Assembly (NCBI GenBank): GCA_900637675.1
Contig: LR134389.1
Coordinates: forward strand, 1,302,001 to 1,366,000
Length of the DNA: 64,000 bases
Reading direction: 5' to 3'
Source: Streptococcus equi subsp. equi
GTDB taxonomy: Bacteria; Bacillota; Bacilli; Lactobacillales; Streptococcaceae
Part shown: piece by piece, positions 27,975 through 37,144 of the stretch
Position numbering within the stretch: the first letter of the stretch is position 1
Layout: every line of letters begins with the position of its first letter
Position numbers and translations under genes: made by a program
The notes under the pieces: generated by a model
The model's input: only the letters and a program-made list of their open reading frames with translations
The model's database searches: none
What the model was told of the DNA's origin: nothing

Positions 27975-28841
27975 TTATTGAAAGGATTTAGTTCTGTATT
28001 GAACAGGGCTAAGTCCTTTTAGTTTAGTTTTGATTCGTTTATTGTTGTAGTAAAAGATGTATTCAGTGATTGCTTGTTCGAGCTCATCCAGTGAGTGGTA
28101 GGATTTCTCAAAGCCATAGAACATCTCTGACTTTAAAATGCCAAAGAAGGATTCCATCATCCCATTATCAGGGCTGTTACCCTTGCGAGACATTGATGGA
28201 CGAATGCCCTTTGATTCTAAAAAATGATGATAGGACTGATGCTGGTATTGCCACCCTTGGTCACTGTGAAGAATCGTTCCGTGATAGGATTGATCTGGAA
28301 AAGCCTTCTCAAGCATGGTTTGAACCTGTTTTAAGTCTGGAGACCTAGATAGTGTCAAATCAATAATCTCACTGTTGTAACCATCAAGAACAGGCGCTAA
28401 ATAAAGTTTTTCATCGTTGTTTGGTAAAGCAAACTCTGTCACATCGGTATAACATTTTTCATATGGCTTAGCAGCTTCAAACTGGCGTTGAATCAGATTA
28501 TCAGCCTTCTTACCAGTCTCGCCTTTGTAAGAGGAATACCTGCGTTTACGACGAATTCGAGCAGCTAATCTCATCTCTTTCATCAAGCGTTGCACTTTCT
28601 TGTGATTGACGATAAACCCACGATTCTTGAGTTCTAAATGAATGCGACGGTAACCATAGTTTCCCTTATGCTCCTCATAAATCGCTTTGATTTCAGAGTT
28701 GATTGCTTCATCTTTATCTGACTTATCCAATTGCTTGACTTGATAATAATAGGTTGAACGAGCCATCTTAGCGATCTCAAGTAGGAGGTTTAATCGGAAT
28801 CCTTCTTGGACCATCTCTCTAATTGTTTCTGCCTTTCTCAT
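27975..28841 (-). CDS. IS3-family transposase OrfB (DDE catalytic part)
   Basis: The 288-residue protein has an HTH_21-type region ([30 protein letters not shown]) and the rve integrase core with the DDE acidic residues in [17 protein letters not shown] and [14 protein letters not shown]. It overlaps OrfA by 4 nt (ATGA). The active form is expected to be the OrfAB fusion made by -1 frameshifting. Confidence 0.93.
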   Translation of the reverse strand: MRKAETIREMVQEGFRLNLLLEIAKMARSTYYYQVKQLDKSDKDEAINSEIKAIYEEHKGNYGYRRIHLELKNRGFIVNHKKVQRLMKEMRLAARIRRKRRYSSYKGETGKKADNLIQRQFEAAKPYEKCYTDVTEFALPNNDEKLYLAPVLDGYNSEIIDLTLSRSPDLKQVQTMLEKAFPDQSYHGTILHSDQGWQYQHQSYHHFLESKGIRPSMSRKGNSPDNGMMESFFGILKSEMFYGFEKSYHSLDELEQAITEYIFYYNNKRIKTKLKGLSPVQYRTKSFQ

Positions 28842-29326
28842 TCTCTGGCTTCGTCCTGTAAACGAAGCTCCCTCAACTTTTTTAGATAAGCATTCTCCGT
28901 TCTAAGGTATTCTAGCTCTTCCTGAAGGCGCTCTAGCTCTGTCATTTCTTCCCAAGTTTTCTTTGGTTTACGGCCCATCTTCGTTGGTCTCCCTCTTTGT
29001 TTCTCAAGAATAGTATACCCGTTTTTCTTGTATTGCGCTATCCAATTGGGAAGCATACCAGCATTTGGGAGAGCATACTCAAGAGAGACAGACAGTTGAG
29101 ACTGACCTTCAAGAAGAACTTTATCAATTATTTCTTGTTTTAATTCTGGAGGATAATACTTATTTTTACCCTTTCTAACAATCTCAACTCCATATCTGTC
29201 CATAAGCTTTACCATGTATTTGAGATTAGAAACCTGAATATCATACTGTTGACCAATGCGGGAACAAGACATCCCATTTTTTCTTAGTTCATATATTCTT
29301 AATTTATCATCGTAACTTAATTTCAT
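28838..29326 (-). CDS. IS3-family transposase OrfA (helix-turn-helix part)
   Basis: The 162-residue protein has two helix-turn-helix segments (residues ~5-50 and ~65-110, [20 protein letters not shown]) and a C-terminal leucine-zipper-like coiled coil ([22 protein letters not shown]). A slippery A_AAA_AAG lies at 28877-28883 in the right phase. After a -1 shift the frame stays open into OrfB. Confidence 0.92.
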   Translation of the reverse strand: MKLSYDDKLRIYELRKNGMSCSRIGQQYDIQVSNLKYMVKLMDRYGVEIVRKGKNKYYPPELKQEIIDKVLLEGQSQLSVSLEYALPNAGMLPNWIAQYKKNGYTILEKQRGRPTKMGRKPKKTWEEMTELERLQEELEYLRTENAYLKKLRELRLQDEARE

Positions 29327-29379
29327 ATAAAAAGCACCCTATTGGTAGATTTTCTGTCTAACTTTTGGGGTGCGGGTCA

Positions 29380-29395
29380 TTTAATAGGCTTTTTT
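29380..29395. terminator. Right half of the terminator hairpin split by the IS3-family element
   Basis: TTTA target duplication followed by ATAGGCTTTTTT, complementary to the left half at 27930-27940. It lies just past the 3' end of tRNA-Arg, so it was probably the tRNA terminator. Confidence 0.65.
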
Positions 29396-29407
29396 ATATC
29401 GTTTCTA

Positions 29408-29479
29408 TCCACCTTGAGGGAATCGAACCCCCATCTCAAGAACCGGAATCTTGCGTGATATCCATTACACTAAAGGTGG
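29408..29479 (-). tRNA. tRNA-Arg (anticodon CCG)
   Basis: A 72-nt cloverleaf: acceptor CCACCTT/AAGGTGG, anticodon stem CAAGA/TCTTG with loop TTCCGGT (CCG), and T-arm GGGGG-TTCGATT-CCCTC. No CCA is encoded. A TATACT box lies about 20 nt upstream (29501-29506). Confidence 0.9.
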
Positions 29480-29509
29480 CACCTTTAACCATACCACTAC
29501 AGTATAGCA

Positions 29510-29752
29510 TAAAAGTGGATATTTTAAAATCCTTTTTTCTAAAAAGATCACACCATACACATGACGAAAATGCATGTCATTATTTTCTAGTCATATGCAT
29601 TTTATCACTATATTTTTAATATTTTGACATCATCAGTGGTTCAAATACAGTTTAGTTATACCATAAATGTTCTTGAAAAAACACATTGATTACGAAAATG
29701 CTACCAGAAAATGTCAGTTTCTCCATGCATTGGTATGCTAAAAAAATACTAT
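29510..29752. other. Intergenic region upstream of tRNA-Arg
   Basis: AT-rich, no open frame worth noting. It holds the tRNA-Arg promoter side and runs up to the displaced rpsA terminator. Confidence 0.45.
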
Positions 29753-29780
29753 AAAAAGCTGAGCAATTACCCAGCTTTTT
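29753..29780 (-). terminator. rpsA terminator, displaced by the ISL3-family insertion
   Basis: AAAAAGCTG...CAGCTTTTT stem-loop. It must once have sat just after rpsA (stop 31210). The ISL3 element inserted in its stem, and the target duplication GCTTTTTA is part of it, so the hairpin is now 1.4 kb from rpsA. Confidence 0.75.
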
Positions 29781-29781
29781 A

Positions 29782-31196
29782 GGCTCAATAATTTCTGTAG
29801 TGGGTAAGTCCACTGCAGGGGTTATAGGGCTTTATGAGTATCAAAAAAGTCCCATATGACCTATAATGAAAAGCGACTAAACTATCATTTAGAAAGACTC
29901 ATATGGAACAATCACATGTTATCACACAACTACTGGGAATTAAAGACCCTCATATCACATTCTCCAAAGAAATACACGACATGAAAACTCATAAGGAATT
30001 GAAAGCTGTCCTTGACTACGATGCCCCACCTTGCCCTAACTGCCAAAGTCAGATGGGCAAGTACGACTTCCAACGGGAATCCAAGGTCCCTTTTCTCGAT
30101 TGCGCAGGCTACAAGACTTTGATTCGCCTCAAAAAGCGCCGTTTCAAATGTCAGTTTTGCGGAAAAATTACTGTCGCTGAGACTTCTCTAGTCCCTAAAA
30201 ACCATCAAATACCAACCATCGTCAAACAGAAGGTGGCCCAGCTTCTCATCGAGAAAGTCTCCATGACCGCTATCGCTGATAGACTATCCATCTCCACCTC
30301 AACCGTCATGCGAAAGCTCAACGAGTTCACGTTCAAGTCTCATTTGACTTATTTACCCGAACATATGTCCTGGGATGAATATGCCTTTAAGAAGGGCAAG
30401 ATGAGCTTTATTGCTCAGGACTTTGACACCAACAACATCATCGCTATTTTGGATGGACGGACGAAAGCTGTCATTCGCAACCACTTCCTGAGATATCCTC
30501 GGCAGGTCAGAAACGACGTTAAACTCATCACCATGGATATGTTTACCCCCTATTACAACCTGGCTAAGATGCTTTTCCCAAACGCTTAGATTGTCCTTGA
30601 TCGTTTCCACATTGTGCAACATTTGGGACGTGCCATGAACCGTATCCGTACTCAAATCATGAACTCTTTTGATCGAAAATCCCACGAATACAAGGCTTTG
30701 AAACGTTACTGGAAGCTGATTCAACAAGATAGTAGCAAACTTAGTGACAAGCGTTTTTACCGCCCGACTTTTCGCATGCATTTGACAAACAAGGAGGTGG
30801 TCGAGCGTCTTTTGAGCTACTCTGACGAGCTTAGAAAGCATTATGACCTTTATCAGCTTCTGCTTTTTCACTTCCAGGAAAAGCAAGCTGACCACTTTTT
30901 CGGCCTGATTGAGGAGCAGATAGACAGTAGCAATCCTCTCTTTCAGACCGTTTTCAAGACCTTTTTGAAAGACAGAGACAAGATTGAGAACGCACTGGAT
31001 TTGCCTTATTCTAACGCTAAACTGGAGGCTACCAATAATCTCATCAAAGTCATCAAGCGCAATGCTTTTGGATTTCGGAACTTTGAAAACTTTAAAAGAC
31101 GGATTTTGATCGCTATCAATATTAAAAAAGAGAAGACCAATTTGGTCCTCTCCAGATGTTAGCTTGTCAACTACCCACTACAGTTGACATGGAGCC
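29782..31196 (+). mobile_element. ISL3-family insertion sequence, 1415 bp, transposase interrupted by an amber codon
   Basis: The ends are GGCTCAATAATTTCTGTAGT on the left and, as reverse complement, GGCTCCATGTCAACTGTAGT on the right. A perfect 8-bp target duplication GCTTTTTA flanks it (29774-29781 and 31197-31204), the size usual for ISL3. The single transposase gene has an in-frame TAG. The neat duplication indicates a fairly recent insertion. Confidence 0.92.
29903..31162 (+). pseudogene. ISL3-family transposase with in-frame TAG
   Basis: Two segments in one frame make up a full transposase of about 419 residues. The first half has the zinc-finger-like CPNC...CQFC, an HTH (TAIADRLSISTSTVMRKL), and MSWDEYAFKKGKMSF with ITMDMFTPY. 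The second begins IVLDRFHIVQHLGRAMNRIR and has the late SNAKLEATNNLIKVIKRNAFGFRNF. The break is TAG at 30587-30589 just before IVLDRFH, where I would expect CAG (Gln). A single C-to-T change explains it. Confidence 0.9.
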
Positions 31197-31209
31197 GCTT
31201 TTTATAGTA

Positions 31210-32412
31210 TTATAATTCAATATCACCAAAAAGGTCAGCCATTGAAAATCCAGTTTGTGTTTCTGGAAGCTCATAATCACGCTTAGCTTCACGTTTTTGA
31301 TGACGTGGACGTGATTGACGTTTTTCTTCCTTTTCACCCTCTGCTTGTGCTGGACGCTCTTCAAGTGCCTTGATTGACAATGATACACGCTCATCAGCAG
31401 CGTTAACGTCAAGAACCTTAACAGTTACCTCTTGACCTACAGTAAGCACGTCCTTTGGATTTTCAACACGCTTGTGTGAGATTTGTGAAATGTGTACAAG
31501 TCCATCAATTCCAGGTAATACCTCAACAAAAGCACCAAAGTCAGTCAAGCGCTTAACCTTACCTTCGATAACATCACCTTGTGCAAGCTTTTGCTCAACG
31601 CCATCCCAAGGTCCAGGTGTTGTTGCTTTAAGTGATAGTGATACGCGACCTGCTTCCTCATCAAGAGCAAGTACCTTCACCTCAACCTCTTCACCAACAG
31701 AAACAACTGATTTAGGCGACACATTACGCTCATGTGAGAGCTCAGTTACGTGAACAAGACCGTCAACACCACCAAGATCAATAAAAGCACCAAAGCTTGT
31801 CAAACGCGCAACAGTACCAGTTACCACTGAACCTTCTGAAAGTGTTGAAAAGACTTTGTCACGTGCTTGCTTAGCTGCTTCTTCAACAACCTCACGACGT
31901 GATAAGATAAAGCGGTTTTCTGCTGCATCAACTTCTTTGATTTTAGCGTCAAATTCTTGACCGACAAACTTTTCTGTATTGCGAACAAAACGAGTGTCAA
32001 TCATTGAAGCAGGGATAAATCCGCGAAGCCCTTCAAATTCAACTGAAAGTCCACCTTTAACAGCACGAGTCCCCTTAACAGTAACGACTTCACCTTCACG
32101 ACCAATAAGCTTGTCCCATGCCTTACGAGCTTCCAAACGTTTTTTAGATACTAGGAAAGTAACTGTATCAGTATCTTTACCTACAACTTGACGAAGAACA
32201 AGCACTTCAACGGTGTCGCCAGCTTTAACATAGTCATTAATATCAGCTTCACGATCGTTAGTCAATTCACGAAGTGTCAAAACGCCTTCAACACCTGTGC
32301 CTTCAATAACAACGTTTGCTTGACCGTTATCAACTGTCAAAACCTCCGCAGTGACAACATCACCAGGATTGACTTCGCTAACACTGTTTAGCAAATCTTC
32401 AAATTCATTCAT
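31210..32412 (-). CDS. rpsA: Ribosomal protein bS1
   Basis: The 400-residue protein has four S1 RNA-binding repeats (about residues 13-85, 103-170, 190-260, 275-345; e.g. [28 protein letters not shown]) and an acidic/basic tail. Gram-positive S1 homologues are shorter than the six-repeat E. coli protein. It binds mRNA and may help translation initiation. Its terminator is now separated from it by the ISL3 element. Confidence 0.95.
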   Translation of the reverse strand: MNEFEDLLNSVSEVNPGDVVTAEVLTVDNGQANVVIEGTGVEGVLTLRELTNDREADINDYVKAGDTVEVLVLRQVVGKDTDTVTFLVSKKRLEARKAWDKLIGREGEVVTVKGTRAVKGGLSVEFEGLRGFIPASMIDTRFVRNTEKFVGQEFDAKIKEVDAAENRFILSRREVVEEAAKQARDKVFSTLSEGSVVTGTVARLTSFGAFIDLGGVDGLVHVTELSHERNVSPKSVVSVGEEVEVKVLALDEEAGRVSLSLKATTPGPWDGVEQKLAQGDVIEGKVKRLTDFGAFVEVLPGIDGLVHISQISHKRVENPKDVLTVGQEVTVKVLDVNAADERVSLSIKALEERPAQAEGEKEEKRQSRPRHQKREAKRDYELPETQTGFSMADLFGDIEL

Positions 32413-32538
32413 TCTAAAAATCCTCCAACAAAAGCTAGCTTATGCTAGCTTTTGATAACAATATATTTTCTCAAGGTAACCCGCAATGACAACAACTTTT
32501 ATCCTTGACGATCTCAGACGCTAATCTGATACCTCTGA

Positions 32539-32610
32539 CTGGGGTAGCTGGATTCGAACCAACGCATGAGGGAGTCAAAGTCCCTTGCCTTACCGCTTGG
32601 CTATACCCCA
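32539..32610 (-). tRNA. tRNA-Gln (anticodon TTG)
   Basis: Cloverleaf with acceptor TGGGGTA/TACCCCA, anticodon stem GGGA/TCCC, loop CTTTGAC (TTG), T-loop GGTTCGAATCC. No CCA encoded. Confidence 0.94.
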
Positions 32611-32648
32611 ATATCATCATTAAAACAATGAACCTAATAGCTTAGGCA

Positions 32649-32729
32649 TGGAAAGAGAGGGATTCGAACCCCCGAACCCAAAGGAGCGGATTTACAGTCC
32701 GCCGCGTTTAGCCTCTTCGCTATCTTTCC
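32649..32729 (-). tRNA. tRNA-Tyr (anticodon GTA)
   Basis: About 81 nt, a class II tRNA with a long variable arm. Acceptor GGAAAGA, anticodon stem CGGA/TCCG with loop CTGTAAA (GTA), T-loop GGTTCGAATCC. It lies 38 nt upstream of tRNA-Gln and is probably cotranscribed. Confidence 0.94.
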
Positions 32730-32789
32730 GTAACAACAAAAACTATTCTACCATAGTTTTTGTAAGCTGACAAGTCTTTTTAAGCATTT

Positions 32790-33020
32790 TTAGTGGTTCA
32801 AATTATAGTTTTCAATAATATTTTCAACTGCTTGCTCTAATGTTTTAAAAAAAGCATCTACTGTGCTGTCTTTTAAGACAGCAAACTTGCCATCAAGCTC
32901 TGCAATCTCGCCAACGACACGCTTGCCAATTTGTAACTGATAACCGTCTATCTTGGTATTGTTGACTGTTACTTGTTGATCGCATAATTGCAGTTCAATT
33001 TTTTTCTCTTTTTTACTCAT
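32790..33020 (-). CDS. DUF2969 family protein
   Basis: A small, 76-residue protein found next to ilvE in streptococci. It starts MSKKEKKIELQL and has a central GKRVVGEIAELDGKFAVLK. No catalytic motif is visible and its function is unknown. ATG 33020 is preceded by GAGG at normal spacing; a GTG one codon earlier is less likely. Confidence 0.75.
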   Translation of the reverse strand: MSKKEKKIELQLCDQQVTVNNTKIDGYQLQIGKRVVGEIAELDGKFAVLKDSTVDAFFKTLEQAVENIIENYNLNH

Positions 33021-33087
33021 CACTTCACCTCGCCTTGTCTATTTTACACAAAATCAAAAGAGCTTGCAATAGCAAGCTTCACTTATT

Positions 33088-34110
33088 TTAATCAATAGCT
33101 ACAATCCAGCCTTCTGGTGCTTCGATATCACCGAATTGGATACCGACCAGCTCATCGTATAATCGACGTGTCACTGGACCAACCTCAGTCTCGCTGTAAA
33201 AGACATGTAGCTTATCCTGATACTGAATGCCTCCAATTGGTGAGATCACAGCAGCTGTCCCACAAGCTCCTGCCTCAACAAATCGGTCCAAATCATTAAT
33301 CGGCACATCACCCTCAATAGCGGTCATACCAAGCCTTTCTTCGGCTAATTGGAGTAAGGAGTATTTGGTAATTGAAGGCAAGATTGATGGGCTAAGCGGC
33401 GTAATAAATTCATTATTGGCAGTGATGCCAAAGAAATTAGCGGCTCCGACCTCTTCAATCTTAGTGTGAGTTGCTGGATCTAGGTAAATCACATCTGAAT
33501 ACCCTGCTGTCTTAGCTGCTTTTCCTGGCAATAAGCTACCTGCATAGTTCCCACCAACCTTGGCAGCTCCAGTGCCATAAGGAGCTGCTCTATCATAATC
33601 CTCAGAGACGATAAAGTTGGTCGGCGCAAGCCCGCCTTTAAAGTAATTGCCAACAGGCATGGCAAAAACTATAAATATATATTCGTTAGCAGGCTTAACA
33701 CCGATAATATCGCCAACACCAATTAACAAGGGTCTAAGGTAAAGGGTAGCACCAGTTCCATATGGCGGTACAAAATCCTCATTTGCCTTTACCACTTGCT
33801 TAACGGCGTCAATGAATTGCTCGGTAGATACCTGTGGCATCAGCAAACGGTCAGCTGTTGCCTGTAAGCGAGCTGCATTGCGGTCTGGGCGAAATAGCTG
33901 AATAGAGCCGTTCTTAGTGCGATAGGCCTTTAAGCCTTCAAAGGCTTGTTGCCCATAATGCAGAGCTGGTGCACTTTCTGAGATGTGCAGGGTAGCATCT
34001 TCTGTTAAGCGACCTGCGTCCCATTTGCCGTCCTTGTAATATGATACATAGCGAAATGGCAGCTTACGGTATTCAAAGCCTAAGTTTTCCCAATCAATAG
34101 CTGTTGTCAT
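33088..34110 (-). CDS. ilvE: Branched-chain amino acid aminotransferase
   Basis: A fold-type IV PLP enzyme that interconverts Leu/Ile/Val and their 2-oxo acids. The 340-residue protein has the PLP lysine region GTGAAKVGGNYAGSLLPG, YGQQAFEGLKAYRT and EEVGAANFFGI. It lies downstream of parC with a 100-nt gap. Confidence 0.95.
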   Translation of the reverse strand: MTTAIDWENLGFEYRKLPFRYVSYYKDGKWDAGRLTEDATLHISESAPALHYGQQAFEGLKAYRTKNGSIQLFRPDRNAARLQATADRLLMPQVSTEQFIDAVKQVVKANEDFVPPYGTGATLYLRPLLIGVGDIIGVKPANEYIFIVFAMPVGNYFKGGLAPTNFIVSEDYDRAAPYGTGAAKVGGNYAGSLLPGKAAKTAGYSDVIYLDPATHTKIEEVGAANFFGITANNEFITPLSPSILPSITKYSLLQLAEERLGMTAIEGDVPINDLDRFVEAGACGTAAVISPIGGIQYQDKLHVFYSETEVGPVTRRLYDELVGIQFGDIEAPEGWIVAID

Positions 34111-34210
34111 TATCCTACCTCTTTTCTTTTTGTATTCTTTTCTTCATTGTTTTGCATCTTTTTTCGATGAAAGACTCAGAGCCCTCACTGGTACAGCGAA
34201 AAAGCTTTGG

Positions 34211-36670
34211 CTAGATGAGCCTTGCAGCAGCGACCTCCTGATCTGAAATGCTCTCTGAAATAAAGGAGCCATTACTTGTCCTATCTGATAGAGACAGGCT
34301 ATTGAGAGCAAGCTGGTATTGTTGACCAGTCTTACTAATAACCTCTAATTGCTGGTCACTAGCTGTGTCCTCTGAATCATGTGTAAATAAGTCAATGGTA
34401 CCTGTTGTAGTATCTCCTTTTACCATTCCTGCCAAGAAAACTCTGTGTGGCTTGGTCTTTAATTCTCGTAACACCGGCAGACCTCTGTTAGCTCGGCTGG
34501 TCTGTGGAATATCAGCAATCGCCACTCGCTTTAGTGCTCCTCTTTGCGTCAGCACAAAGAAGGAATCAGCATTGACTGGGCAGGCAGAAACCAAGTAATC
34601 CTGAGCCTTTAGGTTAATTCCTTTAACTCCGGCAGCCTTTAGGCCCTGAATCGGTATTTCTTGGCTAGAAAACCGCAAGGCGTAGCCCTGCTGCGTCACC
34701 AAAAGAAGATCTTCCATGATAATTGGTGCTATTGCCACAATGCGATCATCTATGTCTTTTAGCTTGGCGTATTTAATTGATTTTGATTTGTAGGTTCGCC
34801 AAGGCGTCAGCTCCTTGCGCTCAAACCGTTTAATCAGTCCATGCTGTGTCACTGAGATATATAGTCCCTCTTCAAAGGACTGGATCAACTCAGCATATAT
34901 CACCAGCTCATCAGCAGCAAAATTAGCAATAGCCTGTGATAAATGCTCCCCGATGTCCTTCCAGCGCAAGTCAGTCAGCTCATAGACCGGACGGTAAATA
35001 ACATTACCTAAATTAGTAAAGAGTAACAGGTGGTCTGTTGTCTTAGCCTGCTTAACAAAGATCAGATGATCATCATCACGCTTACCAATTTCCTCAAGGC
35101 TTGAGGCGTGAAATGACCTAGGGCTTGTTCGCTTGATATAGCCTCCCTGAGTCACACTGACAAAGGTTTCTTCCTCCAAAATAAGACTAGCAGAATCAAT
35201 TTCAATCGCTTGGCTTTCAGCCTGCAGCTCTGATAAACGCGGCCCTGCAAACTTTTTCTTGACCTCTCTTAGCTCACGCTTCATCACGTTATACATGGTT
35301 GCTTCATCACCAATAATGGCAGAGAGAGTTGTGATGAGCTCTCTTAGGTCATGTTCTTCCTGCTGGAGGGTAACAATATCTGTATTGGTCAGTCGATAAA
35401 GCTGTAAGGTTACGATAGCCTCTGCTTGTTCCTCTGAAAAATCATAGCTGACCTTTAGGTTTTCCTTGGCGTCAGCCTTATTGTCAGAAGCTCGGATCAG
35501 CGCGATAATCTCATCTAAAATAGATAAGACACGTATCAAGCCCTCAACAATATGCAATCTCTTTTCAGCCTTTTCCTTGTCAAACTGAGAGCGCTTGATA
35601 ATAATACTTTTGCGGTGAGCGATATAGCTTGATAAGATTTTTTGCAATCCAACCTGACGAGGCGTAAAATGATCAATCGCAACCATATTAAAATTATAAT
35701 TGACTTGAAGCTCGGTATACTTCAACAAATAATTCAAGATGGTTTGGCTGTCAGCGTCTTTTTTGAGCTCAATAGCAATGCGTAGCCCTGTACGGTCTGA
35801 CTCATCACGCACCTCTGCTATGTCTGGAACCTTGTTATTAACCCGAACATCATCAATTTTTTTAACTAGGACAGCTTTATTGACCTCATAAGGAAGTTCG
35901 GTCACAATGATCTGCTGCTTGCCTCCCTTTAGATCCTCAATTTCAGTTCTGGAGCGAACAACAACGCGGCTCTTACCTGTTTCGTAGGCTTTTTTAATTT
36001 CGGCTGCTCCTTGGATAATACCACCTGTTGGAAAATCAGGACCCGGCAATAGCTCCATTAACTTATCCAGCTTGGCATTTGGGTGGTCAATCATATAAAT
36101 AACAGCATCGATCACCTCTGACAAATTATGTGGTGGAATATCTGTAGCATAGCCTGCTGAGATCCCTGATGAGCCATTGACCAATAGATTTGGAAAGGCA
36201 GCTGGCAATACTGTTGGCTCTTTTTCGGTATCGTCAAAATTCCAAGCAAATGGCACTGTTTTTTTATCGATGTCCTGTAGCAGGTAACCAGCAATTTCAG
36301 ATAATCTTGCCTCAGTGTACCGCATAGCTGCCGGTGGATCACCGTCCATCGAGCCGTTATTGCCATGCATTTCCACAAGAATTTCACGATTCTTCCAATC
36401 CTGACTCATGCGTACCATAGCGTCATAGATCGAAGAATCTCCATGCGGGTGGAAATTGCCCATGATATTACCAACAGACTTGGCTGACTTGCGGTAGCCC
36501 TTTTCAAAGGTATTACCGTCCTTATTCATAGAATAAAGAATGCGGCGCTGAACAGGCTTTAGACCATCTCGAATATCAGGAAGCGCTCGCTCCTGAATGA
36601 TGTATTTGGAGTAGCGTCCAAAACGCTCTCCCATGATGTCCTCAAGGGACATGTTTTGAATATTACTCAT
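34211..36670 (-). CDS. parC: DNA topoisomerase IV subunit A
   Basis: The 819-residue cleavage subunit decatenates chromosomes with ParE. The catalytic tyrosine is in AAMRYTEARL (Tyr118). The quinolone-resistance region HPHGDSSIYDAM has Ser79 and Asp83, the sensitive-type residues. The C-terminal domain has beta-pinwheel repeats. The family start MSNIQNMSLEDIMG at 36670 is chosen. The open frame extends 25 codons further, and the SD near 36670 is weak. An unusual hairpin-rich leader lies upstream. Confidence 0.95.
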   Translation of the reverse strand: MSNIQNMSLEDIMGERFGRYSKYIIQERALPDIRDGLKPVQRRILYSMNKDGNTFEKGYRKSAKSVGNIMGNFHPHGDSSIYDAMVRMSQDWKNREILVEMHGNNGSMDGDPPAAMRYTEARLSEIAGYLLQDIDKKTVPFAWNFDDTEKEPTVLPAAFPNLLVNGSSGISAGYATDIPPHNLSEVIDAVIYMIDHPNAKLDKLMELLPGPDFPTGGIIQGAAEIKKAYETGKSRVVVRSRTEIEDLKGGKQQIIVTELPYEVNKAVLVKKIDDVRVNNKVPDIAEVRDESDRTGLRIAIELKKDADSQTILNYLLKYTELQVNYNFNMVAIDHFTPRQVGLQKILSSYIAHRKSIIIKRSQFDKEKAEKRLHIVEGLIRVLSILDEIIALIRASDNKADAKENLKVSYDFSEEQAEAIVTLQLYRLTNTDIVTLQQEEHDLRELITTLSAIIGDEATMYNVMKRELREVKKKFAGPRLSELQAESQAIEIDSASLILEEETFVSVTQGGYIKRTSPRSFHASSLEEIGKRDDDHLIFVKQAKTTDHLLLFTNLGNVIYRPVYELTDLRWKDIGEHLSQAIANFAADELVIYAELIQSFEEGLYISVTQHGLIKRFERKELTPWRTYKSKSIKYAKLKDIDDRIVAIAPIIMEDLLLVTQQGYALRFSSQEIPIQGLKAAGVKGINLKAQDYLVSACPVNADSFFVLTQRGALKRVAIADIPQTSRANRGLPVLRELKTKPHRVFLAGMVKGDTTTGTIDLFTHDSEDTASDQQLEVISKTGQQYQLALNSLSLSDRTSNGSFISESISDQEVAAARLI

Positions 36671-37144
36671 AAGATACAAAGGGACGTTTCGCTTGCGAAA
36701 TTTTTCCGTAAAAAATGCTGGAACTGACGACGTGTCCTTGGACACTAGGAGGTTACCGATTTTTCTAGGAAAAATAGTCCCGTGTTCAGTTAGTAAACTA
36801 GCTGAACATTCCTTTCTTTGTTTCTTTCAGAAAGATATCTCTTTCTTTAATTAGTTTTTTTTGAAAGTTCCTTTAGGTAGTGGGGACAGAAGCGAACCTA
36901 CGGTTCCATTCCTAAATTTCGAGACTTCGGCTCGAAATTTCCCTCGAAGATAATCGTAAGCGATTATCTTCTTTTCACTACGGCAGGAGCTTTCAGAATG
37001 GGCTCGCTACGCTCCCCTATCGCTAGGATTAGCAGTTTCTAGGAAATCCATCCCACACCCAGCAAGAGACCTCTCACTGAGCTTTCCTTTCTGTTAGATT
37101 GTCTATTATATTCAAAAAATAGTATAAAGCTAGCCTATTTACAG
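36671..37144. other. Hairpin-rich 470-nt region upstream of parC
   Basis: No gene. It carries several perfect short hairpins (36894-36906, 36914-36940, 36946-36971) and a TGTTCAG/CTGAACA dyad near 36786-36810. It is either a structured leader of parC or a REP-like palindromic element. Confidence 0.55.

Larger units (their letters stand above)
27945..29379 (-). mobile_element. IS3-family (IS150 group) insertion sequence, 1435 bp, apparently intact
   Basis: The element begins TGTACTGCCCCCAAAAAGTT and ends (reverse complement) TGACCCGCACCCCAAAAGTT, imperfect terminal inverted repeats with the TG/CA tips of the family. A 4-bp target duplication TTTA flanks it (27941-27944 and 29380-29383). It encodes OrfA and OrfB with an A_AAA_AAG slippery site. 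The two reading frames are uninterrupted. Confidence 0.9.

Noticed and set aside
36671..36745. N-terminal 25-residue extension of ParC
   Set aside because: The family starts at MSNIQNMSLEDIMG and the extension falls in the hairpin-rich leader without an SD.
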